Below the pieces are notes generated by a model. That model worked only from the letters and a program-made list of their open reading frames with translations, ran no database searches and was not told the origin of the DNA. 48,109 nucleotides of DNA, from the NCBI RefSeq assembly GCF_011682045.1, contig NZ_VVIW01000037.1, forward strand, positions 1-48,109, written 5' to 3'. A program made the position numbers and the translations under genes. This stretch comes from Massilia aquatica. Lineage in GTDB: Bacteria > Pseudomonadota > Gammaproteobacteria > Burkholderiales > Burkholderiaceae_D. Below are positions 1-8,698 of this stretch, piece after piece. Numbering within the stretch: the stretch's first letter is position 1; the number at the start of each line of letters is the position of its first letter.

Positions 1-107
1 GGGGGGTGGCCCCCCCCCCCCCGCCGCCCGCCCCCCCCCCCCCGCGGGGGGGGCCCCCCCCCCCGCGGGCGCCCCCCCCCCCGGGGGGGGCCCCCCCCCC
101 CCGCCGC
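1..107. other. GC homopolymer tract, probable assembly or sequencing artefact
   Basis: Almost only runs of C and G, with homopolymers of 7 to 14 bases and no A. Base 108 onward abruptly becomes ordinary high-GC coding sequence. Translated, the tract gives a proline/glycine/alanine string unlike any ketoreductase N-terminus. It sits at the window edge, as expected of a contig end with failed base calling. The reading frame across it should not be trusted. Confidence 0.8.
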
Positions 108-2252
108 ATCGGGCTGACCCATGCGCTCGAGCGCGCGCTGGGGGCGCGCACCACGCCGGTGGTGACTTTCAGTTCGGTCAACGGCTGGTTCGGCGGCACC
201 GGTTTCGCCGAGTATGCCGGCGCCTGCGCCTACCAGGCGGCCTACGCCGTGCGGCAAACCCGGCGCGGCGAGCGCCGCCATTTCTGCCTCGATTGGAGCA
301 TGTGGAAACAGGTTGGCATGGCCGCCGGGGTGGCGCCCGAGATGGTAACGCTGGCGCGCCGGCGCGGCTTCGACAGCCTCGCGCCGGGCCAGGGCCTGGC
401 CTCGCTGCACGTGGCGCTGGACGCTGGCGGCGCGCGCCAGCTGATCGGCCTGTGCCCGCAGGCGCACCCGGTGCTGCGCCTGCTGCCGGCGGCGCTGGTG
501 CAGTACCAGATCGACGCCGCCGGCGCCGCCGACGGCGCGCGCGTGGCCGCCATGCTGGGCGTGGCGCCGTCGCAGGTGCATTGCACCCGGGGCGCGCGGC
601 GCCCGGCGGGCACGCTGCCGCCGGCCCACGCGGCCGCGCTGCTGGCGGTGTTTCGCGACGTGCTGGTGCGCCCCGGCTTGAGTGAGGACGACAACTTCTT
701 CGCCAACGGGGGCGACTCGATCCGCGCCATCCAGGTGGTGGCGCGCGCCGCCGACCTCGGCCTGAAGTTCAGCGCGCTCGACCTGTTCGAGCACAAATCC
801 GTGGCCGCGCTGCTGGGCCACCTGGCGCTGCAGCGCGACCCGGCTGCGGCCGATGCCGACGAGGGGGGCGACGACGGCCAGCCGGTGCCGGTGCCGGTGC
901 CGCCGATCTTCAGCTGGTGGCTGGAGGGGGCGCAGCGGCGCGCGATGCGCGACCATTTCACGATGGGCATGCGCTACCGGCTCGACGCCGATCTGGCGCC
1001 GGCCCAGATCCAGGACGCGCTGCTGGACCTGATCGCGCGCCATGACGCCTTGCGCCTGCGCCTGTACCGCTGCGATGGCACGGGCGCCTGGCGCCTGGCG
1101 CCGGCCGGCACGGCTGCGGCCAGCCTGGCGTTCGCGGCGCACCGGCTGGCCGGCGGCGAGGAGGGCGCGCCGGTCGACGCCATCGAGTCCGCCATGCATC
1201 GCGGACTCGACCTCGAAGCCGGGGTGCTGGTCAGCGCCGCGCACCTGGCCTTTGCCGACGCCGGCACGGCCCAGCTGCTGCTGGTGATCCACCATGCGGC
1301 CATCGACGGAGTTTCCTGGCGCATCCTGGAGGATGAACTGCGCCTGCTGCTCGACGCCCGGCGCCGTCCCGGCGCCGGCGTGGGCGCCGCCCCCGCCATC
1401 GGCTTCCTGGACTGGAGCCGGCGCCTGGCGCAACGGGCCCGGCGCAGCGACGGCGCGGCCCTGGCCGACGCCTGGGCCGCGACCCTGGCGCAGCCGGCCG
1501 GGGTGCTGCCGGGCGTGGACGGGCGCGCGCTGCGCGAGGCCGACACCGCCATCGCCAGCCGCGTGGTGTCGATCGAGGCCTTGCGCCTGCTGGGCGACGC
1601 CAGCGTGTACGAGCTCTTGCTGGGCGCGGTCGGCTGGAGCCTGGCGGCGTGGATGGACAGCCAGGCCGTGCTGCTCGATGTCGAGGGACACGGCAGGCTG
1701 AGCCGGGTGATGCCGGAGGACCTGGGACGCACCGTCGGCTGGTTCACCTCGATCGCGCCGCTCAGGCTCGATTTCGCCGGCTGCCGCGATGTGTCCGAGG
1801 CCCTGGCAGCGGTGCGCGCCGCCGCCGACGCCCTGCGCGGGCGCGACCTGGAATGGGGCATGCTCGCCCACATGGGGCTGTGTCCGCCGTCGCATCGCTT
1901 GCGCGCGCTGGCGCCGCGCCAGATCAGCTTCAACTATCTGGGCTCGTTCGACAGCGCAGCGCAGGGGCACGCCCTGCTGGCGGCCGTGCCCGGTTCGCTC
2001 AGCGCCGAGCAAAGCCCGGACGCGCCGCGCCGCTACGCGATCGACATTGCCGCCCAGGTCAGCAACTGGGAACTGGAACTGTCGGTCAAGTATTCGCCGC
2101 AGTTGCACGGGCATGCCGTGATCGCCGCCTGGCTGGACGGCTACGAGCGCGCGCTGCGCCAGTTGCTGAGCAGTCCCGGACATCCAGGCATCAGCGCGGC
2201 CGACATGCGGCTGGTGCTCGATGAAGTCGGGTTCGACACCGAGCCATGCTAG
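6..2252 (+). CDS. PKS/NRPS megasynthase C-terminal part: KR (partial), carrier protein, epimerization domain (5' partial)
   Basis: End of an assembly-line enzyme making a polyketide/nonribosomal peptide hybrid. Reliable sequence starts near base 108. Residues about 35-155 are the end of a ketoreductase: FSSVNGWFGG holds Ser57 and the catalytic Tyr is Tyr70, but the usual Asn four residues later is Cys74. A peptidyl-carrier domain follows at about 205-275, with NFFANGGDSI; Ser238 is the phosphopantetheine site, and GGDSI is the form seen before epimerization domains. Residues about 300-748 are an epimerization domain: HHAAIDGVSW (His429, His430, Asp434), VEGHGR, TVGWFTS and FNYLGSFD. Epimerization domains convert the L-aminoacyl carrier intermediate to a D/L mixture. 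The protein ends right after this domain with no thioesterase or docking region that I recognise, so the chain is probably passed to another protein. Efflux genes follow at once. The 5' part lies outside the window. Confidence 0.88.
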   Translation: MAPPPPPPAPPPPRGGPPPPRAPPPPGGAPPPRRIGLTHALERALGARTTPVVTFSSVNGWFGGTGFAEYAGACAYQAAYAVRQTRRGERRHFCLDWSMWKQVGMAAGVAPEMVTLARRRGFDSLAPGQGLASLHVALDAGGARQLIGLCPQAHPVLRLLPAALVQYQIDAAGAADGARVAAMLGVAPSQVHCTRGARRPAGTLPPAHAAALLAVFRDVLVRPGLSEDDNFFANGGDSIRAIQVVARAADLGLKFSALDLFEHKSVAALLGHLALQRDPAAADADEGGDDGQPVPVPVPPIFSWWLEGAQRRAMRDHFTMGMRYRLDADLAPAQIQDALLDLIARHDALRLRLYRCDGTGAWRLAPAGTAAASLAFAAHRLAGGEEGAPVDAIESAMHRGLDLEAGVLVSAAHLAFADAGTAQLLLVIHHAAIDGVSWRILEDELRLLLDARRRPGAGVGAAPAIGFLDWSRRLAQRARRSDGAALADAWAATLAQPAGVLPGVDGRALREADTAIASRVVSIEALRLLGDASVYELLLGAVGWSLAAWMDSQAVLLDVEGHGRLSRVMPEDLGRTVGWFTSIAPLRLDFAGCRDVSEALAAVRAAADALRGRDLEWGMLAHMGLCPPSHRLRALAPRQISFNYLGSFDSAAQGHALLAAVPGSLSAEQSPDAPRRYAIDIAAQVSNWELELSVKYSPQLHGHAVIAAWLDGYERALRQLLSSPGHPGISAADMRLVLDEVGFDTEPC

Positions 2253-2311
2253 GGCGGGCGGGCGCAGGCGGAGCGCGGCGCGGGGTTTTTCATACAGGGG
2301 ACCAGCTACTT

Positions 2312-3532
2312 ATGCAGATACATCACTTGAAGCGAACCCTGGCGCGCATGGCGCTGGCGCCACTGTTGCCGCTGGCGCTGGCCGCCTGCGGGCGCGCCGC
2401 CGATCCGGCGCGGGCGGCCGCGGCGGCGCCGCCCGCGGTCGCGTTCCAGGTGGCGCGCGCGCGCGACCTGCCGGTCGCGTTCGAATACATCGGCCAGACC
2501 AGCGGCTCGCGCGAAGTGGAAATCAGGGCGCGCGTGAACGGCATCATCGAAAAGCGCTTTTACCAGGAAGGCAGCCTGGTCAAGGCGGGCCAGCCCCTGT
2601 TCCAGATCGAATCGGCCTTGTACGCGGCCGCGGCGGACGAAGCCGGCGCGGCCGCAGCCAGCACCGAGGCCGAACTCGGGCTGGCGCAGCGCGAACACGC
2701 GCGCCTGCAGCCGCTGGCCAACGCCAGGGCTATCAGCCAGCAGGCCTGGGACAATGCCGCGGGCCGGCTCGAGCTGGCGCGCGCGCGCCATCGGCAAGCC
2801 CAGGCCAGGCACGCCAGCGCACGCGTGGAGCTGCGCTACACGCGCGTGTCCGCGCCGATCGCCGGCATCGTCGGGCGCGCCCTGAAGGTGGAAGGGGCGC
2901 TGGCCGTGGCCGGCGGCGACAGCCTGCTGGCTACCCTGGCGCAGGTCGACCCGGTGCATGTGCATTTTTCGATCCCGGAGCAGGAGCACCAGGACATCCA
3001 GGCCGACCTGGCGGCCGGAGCGCTACGGCTGGCCGGCAAAGGCTATCTGATCAAGCTGAAAAGCTCGACCGGCGCCTGGCTCGCGCCCAGCGGCAAGCTC
3101 GATTTCAGCGACTACAAAGCCGACCCCGCCACCGGCAGCTATGCCGCCCGCGCCGCGTTCGCCAATCCCGGCGGCGCGCTGGCGCCGGGCCGTATGGTGC
3201 GCGTGGTGCTGATCGGCGCCATCCGCCCGCAGGCGATCGCGGTGCCGCAGCGCGCCGTGCTCGACGGCCCGCAGGGAAAATTCGTGTATGTCGTCGGCCA
3301 GGACCAGGCCGGGCAGGCGGTGGCCGAGGCGCGCCCGGTGACGCCGGGCGACTGGGTGGCGGCCGGCCCCGGCCCGCAAGGGGAGGGCGGCAGCTGGATC
3401 GTGCGCCAGGGCTTGCGCGCCGGCGACCGGGTGATCGTCGACGGCATGGCGCGCATTGGCGCGCCGGGCACGCCGGTGCAGGCGAGCCCGGCCAAGGAGC
3501 CGGGCGCCGCGGCGCCGGGCGAGGGAGGCTGA
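2312..3532 (+). CDS. RND efflux periplasmic adaptor lipoprotein (AcrA/MexA family)
   Basis: Membrane-fusion subunit linking the inner-membrane pump encoded next to an outer-membrane channel. I start it at 2312: an earlier in-frame ATG at 2246 overlaps the upstream gene, whereas 2312 has an AGGGGA ribosome site at 2295-2300 and yields a lipoprotein signal with lipobox LAAC, lipidated Cys26. The 406-residue length is typical. VEIRARVNGIIEKRFY is the N-terminal lipoyl/barrel-sandwich half; an alpha-helical hairpin rich in Ala, Glu and Arg follows (about 95-170); RYTRVSAPIAGIVGR is the second lipoyl half; beta-barrel and membrane-proximal domains complete the protein. Only one base separates its stop from the pump ATG, so the two are co-translated. 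The adjacent synthetase suggests export of that product, but this is inference; general drug efflux is the alternative. Confidence 0.93.
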   Translation: MQIHHLKRTLARMALAPLLPLALAACGRAADPARAAAAAPPAVAFQVARARDLPVAFEYIGQTSGSREVEIRARVNGIIEKRFYQEGSLVKAGQPLFQIESALYAAAADEAGAAAASTEAELGLAQREHARLQPLANARAISQQAWDNAAGRLELARARHRQAQARHASARVELRYTRVSAPIAGIVGRALKVEGALAVAGGDSLLATLAQVDPVHVHFSIPEQEHQDIQADLAAGALRLAGKGYLIKLKSSTGAWLAPSGKLDFSDYKADPATGSYAARAAFANPGGALAPGRMVRVVLIGAIRPQAIAVPQRAVLDGPQGKFVYVVGQDQAGQAVAEARPVTPGDWVAAGPGPQGEGGSWIVRQGLRAGDRVIVDGMARIGAPGTPVQASPAKEPGAAAPGEGG

Positions 3533-3533
3533 G

Positions 3534-6500
3534 ATGCTGTCACGTTTTTTCATCGACCGCCCGGTGCTGGCGCTGGTCGCTTCGCTGTTCATCATCATCG
3601 CCGGGCTGGCCTCGGCGGGCGCGCTGCCTGTCGGGCAATATCCGGACCTGACGCCGCCGGTGGTCCAGGTGACTGCCACCTATCCGGGCGCGTCGGCGGC
3701 GCTGGTCGAGCAGACCGTGGCGGCCCCGATCGAAAGCGCGCTCGGCAGCGTCGACGGCTTGATGTACATGTCCTCGACCTCGTTTTCGAACGGGGTGGCC
3801 AGCATCGCCCTGACGTTCGAACCGGGCAGCGACGCCGATCTGGCGGCCCTGAACGTGAACAACCTGATCAAGCAGGTCGACGCCCGCCTGCCGCAGGAAG
3901 TGCGGCGCCAGGGCGTGGTGGTCGAAAAAGGCTCGACCGCGTTCCTGCAGGTGGTGGCGTTCTACGCGCCCGACGGCGGCATGGACGACCTGGCGATCTC
4001 GAACTATGTCACCCTCAACGTGCTGGACCGGATCAAGCGTATTCCCGGCACCAGCAACGTGCAGATTTTCGGGGCCAAGGATTACGCCATGCGGATCTGG
4101 CTCAAGCCCGACAAGATGGCGCAGATGGACGTCGGCGTGGACGACGTGACGCGCGCGCTCAACGAGCAAAATGCGCAGTTCGCGGCGGGCAGAATCGGCC
4201 AGTCGCCGGCCGCCCCCGCGCAGCAACTGGTCTATACCGTCACCAGCGGCGGGCGCCTGGAGACGGCGCAGGAGTTCGGCGACGTGATCGTGCGCGCCAG
4301 GCCCGACGGCAGCCAGCTGCGCCTGAAGGACATCGCCCGGGTCGAGCTGGGCGCCAGGGATTATGATTTCGTCGGCCGCATCAACGGCAAGCCGGCCACC
4401 CTGGTCGGCATTTATCTCAAGTCCGGCGCCAACGCGCTCCAGACCGGGGCCCGGGTCAAGCAGGAGGTGGCGGCGCTGGCGCAGCGTTTTCCGAACGGCA
4501 TGCGCCACGCCATCCCGTACGACACCACGCGCTTCGTTGAGGTGTCGATCCGCGAGGTGCTGCTGACCCTGGCCGAAGCCATGGCGCTGGTGTTCCTGGT
4601 GGTGTTCCTGTTCCTGCAAAACTGGCGTGCCACCCTGATTCCGTTCGCGGCGGTGCCGGTGTCGCTGATCGGTACCCTGGCCGGGCTCCTGCTGCTCGGT
4701 TATTCGATCAATACCCTGACCCTGTTCGGCATGGTGCTGGCGATCGGCATCGTCGTCGACGACGCCATCGTGGTCCTCGAAAACATCGAACGCCTGATGC
4801 ACGAGCAGCACCTGGCGGCGCGCGCGGCGGCGCTCCAGGCCATGCGGGAAGTGACCGGGCCGGTGGTGGCGATCGTGCTGACCTTGTGCGCGGTGTTCGT
4901 GCCGATCGCCTTCCTGGGCGGCCTCACGGGCGTGCTGTACCGGCAGTTTGCCGTCACCATCTCGATGGCGGTGGTGTTGTCGGGCGTGGTGGCGCTGACC
5001 CTGACCCCGGCCCTGTGCGTGCTGCTGCTCGGTCCCGCCCGGCGCGAGCCGCATGGGTTCTTTCGCTGGTTTAACGCCTGGTTCGCCGCCGTCACGCGGC
5101 GCTATACCGGCGCGGTGGCCTGGATGATCAAGCGCAGCGCGCTCGGCTTGGTCCTGTTCGCGGCCATGGTGGCGCTCACGGCCGGCTTGTGGAGGACGAT
5201 TCCCGGTTCGCTGGTGCCGGACGAAGACCAGGGCTACTACATCGCGGCCCTGTACCTGCCCGACGGCGCCTCGCTGCAGCGCACCGACAGCGTGGTGGGC
5301 GAGGCGCTGGCGGCGATCCGCTCGAACCCGGCCAACAAGGATGTGATCGCCTTCACCGGACTCGATTTCATCGGCGGCGGCTTCAAGAACAGCGCCGCGA
5401 CCTTTGTCGTGACCCAGCAGGACTGGAGCCGGCGCAGCGTTTCCACCCAGGCGCTGGTGGGCGAGTTTTTCGCCAAGACTGCGGGCATCAAGGAAGCGCT
5501 GGCGGTGGCCTTCAATCCGCCCGCCATTCCGGGCCTGGGCAATACCGGCGGGATCGAGTTCTACCTGCAAAACCATGGCGAGGGCGGCAACGCCCGGCTG
5601 CAGGAAGGCATGCAGGCGCTGCTCGCCGCGGCGGGCAAGAGCGGCGTGCTGGCGGGCGTGCAGACGCTGTCGCGGCCATCCTCGCCGCAACTGCACATCA
5701 ATGTCGACCGCGACAAGGCCAAGGCGCTCGGCATCGCGCTCGACAGTGCCTTCAACACCGTCTCGGCCATGCTCGGGACTTATTACGTCAACGACTTCAA
5801 TAAATCCGGGCGCGCCTGGCAGGTGCTGCTCTCGGCCGACATCCAGTACCGCCAGCGGCCCGACGACATCGGCAGGATTTTCGTGCGCAGCGAGCACGGC
5901 AGGATGGTGCCGCTGTCGGCTTTTGCCAAGGTCGAGTTCAGCAGTGGCGCCGACAGCCTGGCGCGCTTTAACAACCTGCCGGCGCTGCCGATGATCGGCA
6001 GCGCCGCGCCTGGCTACAGTTCGGGACAGGCGCTGGCCGAGATCGAGCGCATCGCCCGCGAGGTGCTGCCGCCCGGTATCAGCCTCGATTGGAGCGGCGC
6101 CTCGTTCCAGGAAAAACGGGCGGCCGGCAGCACCGGGCTGACCCTGGCCATGGCCGCGTTCATGGTGTTTTTGATCCTGGCGGCGCAGCACGAACGATGG
6201 CTGCTGCCCTTGCCGGTCTTGCTGGCCTTGCCGTTCGGTCTCTTCGGCGCCCTGGTCGCGGTGGCCATGCGCGGCCTGGCCAACGATGTGTACTTCCAGA
6301 TCGGCCTGGTCACGCTGCTGGGCCTGGCCGCGAAAAATGCCATCCTGATCGTCGAGTTCGCTGTGCTCAAGAGCGGCGAGGGCTGCGACAGCGCCGTGGC
6401 GGCCATCGAGGCGGCGCGCCTGCGCTTCCGTCCGATCCTGATGACGTCGCTTGCCTTCATTCTCGGGGTGCTGCCGCTGGCGTTTTCCTCCGGCGCCGGC

Positions 6501-6686
6501 GCCGAAGCGCGGCGCTCGGTCGGCACCGGGGTCATGGGCGGCATGCTGGCGGCGACCTTCCTGGCGATATTTTTCGTGCCGCTGTTTTATACCGTCGTCG
6601 ACCGTGTCGCCGCCAGGCGCGCCGGCGCGCCGGCGGCGCAGGCGGAGCGGCGGGCGGACAGGCCGGCAGTGGGCCTTCCGGAGTGA
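3534..6686 (+). CDS. RND efflux inner-membrane transporter, HAE1 family (AcrB/MexB-like)
   Basis: Proton-driven trimeric pump subunit of 1050 residues, the normal length. It opens with MLSRFFIDRPVLALVASLF, the conserved cytoplasmic start and TM1 of this family; the start at 3534 has a GGGAGG site at 3523-3528. The family pattern of TM1, a large periplasmic loop, TM2-6, a second loop and TM7-12 is visible. GIVVDDAIVVLENIER (TM4, about residues 400-420) carries the paired aspartates used for proton relay. QIGLVTLLGLAAKNAILIVE is the TM10 region with its conserved Lys. No outer-membrane factor is encoded beside it; it may use the TolC at 33180 or another channel. A long antisense open frame covers this gene but is a high-GC shadow. 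Confidence 0.96.
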   Translation: MLSRFFIDRPVLALVASLFIIIAGLASAGALPVGQYPDLTPPVVQVTATYPGASAALVEQTVAAPIESALGSVDGLMYMSSTSFSNGVASIALTFEPGSDADLAALNVNNLIKQVDARLPQEVRRQGVVVEKGSTAFLQVVAFYAPDGGMDDLAISNYVTLNVLDRIKRIPGTSNVQIFGAKDYAMRIWLKPDKMAQMDVGVDDVTRALNEQNAQFAAGRIGQSPAAPAQQLVYTVTSGGRLETAQEFGDVIVRARPDGSQLRLKDIARVELGARDYDFVGRINGKPATLVGIYLKSGANALQTGARVKQEVAALAQRFPNGMRHAIPYDTTRFVEVSIREVLLTLAEAMALVFLVVFLFLQNWRATLIPFAAVPVSLIGTLAGLLLLGYSINTLTLFGMVLAIGIVVDDAIVVLENIERLMHEQHLAARAAALQAMREVTGPVVAIVLTLCAVFVPIAFLGGLTGVLYRQFAVTISMAVVLSGVVALTLTPALCVLLLGPARREPHGFFRWFNAWFAAVTRRYTGAVAWMIKRSALGLVLFAAMVALTAGLWRTIPGSLVPDEDQGYYIAALYLPDGASLQRTDSVVGEALAAIRSNPANKDVIAFTGLDFIGGGFKNSAATFVVTQQDWSRRSVSTQALVGEFFAKTAGIKEALAVAFNPPAIPGLGNTGGIEFYLQNHGEGGNARLQEGMQALLAAAGKSGVLAGVQTLSRPSSPQLHINVDRDKAKALGIALDSAFNTVSAMLGTYYVNDFNKSGRAWQVLLSADIQYRQRPDDIGRIFVRSEHGRMVPLSAFAKVEFSSGADSLARFNNLPALPMIGSAAPGYSSGQALAEIERIAREVLPPGISLDWSGASFQEKRAAGSTGLTLAMAAFMVFLILAAQHERWLLPLPVLLALPFGLFGALVAVAMRGLANDVYFQIGLVTLLGLAAKNAILIVEFAVLKSGEGCDSAVAAIEAARLRFRPILMTSLAFILGVLPLAFSSGAGAEARRSVGTGVMGGMLAATFLAIFFVPLFYTVVDRVAARRAGAPAAQAERRADRPAVGLPE

Positions 6687-6835
6687 GAAAAGACACGGTT
6701 TTCATGCATGCGGCATCGCCGCGGCGCAGAAACGACGCGGCGGCAGCAAAGTTCAACCACGGGAGGCGATTCATGCATAAGATTGTCAGGAACGATGAAA
6801 CATTGAGGGAAACTTATTCTTTGTATGGAGGAAGC

Positions 6836-7219
6836 ATGAAAGAGACGGAAAAACACACCCTGATCGCGCGTTACCTAGCCGCCTACAACGCCTTCGATAT
6901 CGACGGCATGATGGCGGTGCTGTCGCCCGAAGTGGAGTTCGAAAATTATTCGCAAGGCACGCTGACGGTGGCGGCCAGGGGCGCCGACGAGTTCAAGCGG
7001 CTGGCCGAACAGTCCAAGACCATGTTCTCGGAGCGCGAGCAGCGCATCACCGAACTCGGTCACGCGCAAGACTGCGTTGTCGCCAGCATCGCTTACCGGG
7101 GCCGCTTGTGCCTGGACATCCCGGACGGGCCGGCGGCCGGGTCCCTGCTCGAACTGAGCGGCAGGTCGGAATTCTCGTTCGACGGCGACCGCATCAACAA
7201 GATCGTCGATCACAGCTAA
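6836..7219 (+). CDS. NTF2-like / SnoaL-like small protein
   Basis: A 127-residue protein with the NTF2-like cone-fold pattern: an N-terminal helix ending YLAAYNAFDIDGMMAVLSP, then strands such as VEFENYS, a second helix, and C-terminal strands ending DRINKIVDHS. The family includes polyketide cyclases, ketosteroid isomerase-like enzymes and ligand-binding proteins without catalysis. I cannot assign a substrate or a catalytic residue. Two in-frame starts exist, each with a ribosome site: 6836 (GGAGG at 6827-6831) and 6773 (GGGAGG at 6761-6766, spacing 6), the latter adding 21 residues. I chose 6836 because the fold starts there. It sits between the RND pump and the MATE gene, so it may act in tailoring or immunity of the synthetase product; this is inferred from position only. 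Confidence 0.8.
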   Translation: MKETEKHTLIARYLAAYNAFDIDGMMAVLSPEVEFENYSQGTLTVAARGADEFKRLAEQSKTMFSEREQRITELGHAQDCVVASIAYRGRLCLDIPDGPAAGSLLELSGRSEFSFDGDRINKIVDHS

Positions 7220-7294
7220 GTACCCTGCGCGGCAGAAGCTCATCGCCCGCCTGCCCTCGACCTTGGCGGCGCGGGATTTTTTTAAGGAATCATC

Positions 7295-8698
7295 ATGCCA
7301 GCTTCGAAACAAACGTCGGTGTTTTCCCTGCTGCGGCAGGCCTTGCGGGGAGACCAGCAGGAATTTACCGACGGTAGCATCAACCGCGCCATTTTTCTCC
7401 TGTCCGTGCCGATGATCCTGGAGATGGCGATGGAAGCGCTGTTCGCCATCGCCGATGTGTTTTATGTCAGCCAGCTCAACGATAACGATGCGCTGGCCGC
7501 CGTGGTGCTGACCGAATCGATGCTGACCCTGGTGTATTCGGTGGCCATGGGCCTGGGGATCGGCGCGACGGCGATGGTGGCGCGCAGGATCGGCGAAAAG
7601 GACCGCGTCTCCGCCGCCGAGGTCGGCGTGCAGGCGATTTACCTGGGCCTGGGCTTCTCGCTGGTGGTCATGCTGATCGGCCTGCTGTGGTCGGACCAGC
7701 TGCTGGGGTTGATGGGCGCCAGCCGGCGCGTGGTCGACAACTATGCCGGGTATACCTATTGGATGCTGACAGGCAATATCACGATCGTCATGCTGTTCGT
7801 GATGAACGGCATCTTCCGCGGCGCCGGGGAGGCCTCGGCCGCGATGCGCGCCCTGATCATCGCCAACGGCCTGAACCTGGTGCTGGACCCGATGTTCATC
7901 TTCGGTTTCGGGCCGGTGCCCGCCTGCGGCGTGGAGGGCGCGGCGATCGCCACCAATATCGGGCGCGGCGCCGGGGTGCTGTACCAGGTCTACTACCTGT
8001 TCAGCGGCAAGAGCGTCGTCAAGATCAATGCCGGCAACTTCCGGCCGAATCCGGAAACGATCGTCAACCTGCTGAAGGTGGCCGCCGGCGCCACTGCGCA
8101 ATTTCTGATCGGGGCGGCCAGCTGGATTTTCCTGGTGCGCATCATGGCGCCGTTCGGCAGCGCGGCCCTGGCCGGTTACACGATCGCAATCCGGGTCATC
8201 GTCTTCGCTATCCTGCCGTCCTGGGGAATGGCGAACGCCGCCGCGACCCTGGTCGGCCAGAACCTGGGGGCCGACAAGCCAGAGCGGGCCGAACAGTCGG
8301 TATGGCGCACCGGCTTCCTCAACATGCTGTTCCTGGCGGCCGTCACCGTGGTGTTCATGCTGTTCGCCCGCAAGATCGTGGCGCTGTTTACGGTCGACGA
8401 GGAAGTGATCCTGCACGGCACGCGCTGCCTGCAGTTCGTCAGCGCCGGCTATGTCTTCTATGCTTATGGCATGGTGATCAACCAATCCTTCAACGGCGCC
8501 GGCGACACCCGCACCCCGACCATCCTGAGCCTGGTCGGTTTCTGGCTGTTCCAGATCCCGTTCGCGTATTACCTGGCGACTGCCTTGCGGCTGGGACCGG
8601 ACGGCGTGTATATCGCCATCGTCTCGGCCGAGACGGCGATGGCCATCGCCGGGATTTACCTGTTCCGCCAGGGTAAATGGAAAGCGGTGCGGATCTGA
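7295..8698 (+). CDS. MATE family multidrug/metabolite exporter (NorM-like)
   Basis: Twelve-helix cation-coupled antiporter of 467 residues. It opens with a short cytoplasmic stretch, then FLLSVPMILEMAMEALFAIADVFYVSQL, the first MATE helix signature broken across the two lobes (quoted in part as PMILEMAMEALF). The second lobe repeats the pattern near QFLIGAASWIFLVRIM. Internal pseudo-symmetry and GAGDTRTPT near the end agree with the family. The ATG at 7295 follows AAGGA at 7284-7288. Together with the RND pair this gives two exporters directly behind an NRPS/PKS gene, a common arrangement for product export. The 3' end overlaps the next open frame by 22 bases. Confidence 0.94.
   Translation: MPASKQTSVFSLLRQALRGDQQEFTDGSINRAIFLLSVPMILEMAMEALFAIADVFYVSQLNDNDALAAVVLTESMLTLVYSVAMGLGIGATAMVARRIGEKDRVSAAEVGVQAIYLGLGFSLVVMLIGLLWSDQLLGLMGASRRVVDNYAGYTYWMLTGNITIVMLFVMNGIFRGAGEASAAMRALIIANGLNLVLDPMFIFGFGPVPACGVEGAAIATNIGRGAGVLYQVYYLFSGKSVVKINAGNFRPNPETIVNLLKVAAGATAQFLIGAASWIFLVRIMAPFGSAALAGYTIAIRVIVFAILPSWGMANAAATLVGQNLGADKPERAEQSVWRTGFLNMLFLAAVTVVFMLFARKIVALFTVDEEVILHGTRCLQFVSAGYVFYAYGMVINQSFNGAGDTRTPTILSLVGFWLFQIPFAYYLATALRLGPDGVYIAIVSAETAMAIAGIYLFRQGKWKAVRI

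Noticed and set aside
3540-6191. Antisense open frame of 883 residues across the RND pump
   Set aside because: It is His/Gln/Arg-rich, covers a clearly identified gene, and mirrors the codon bias of the sense strand. It is a high-GC shadow, as are most long antisense frames here.
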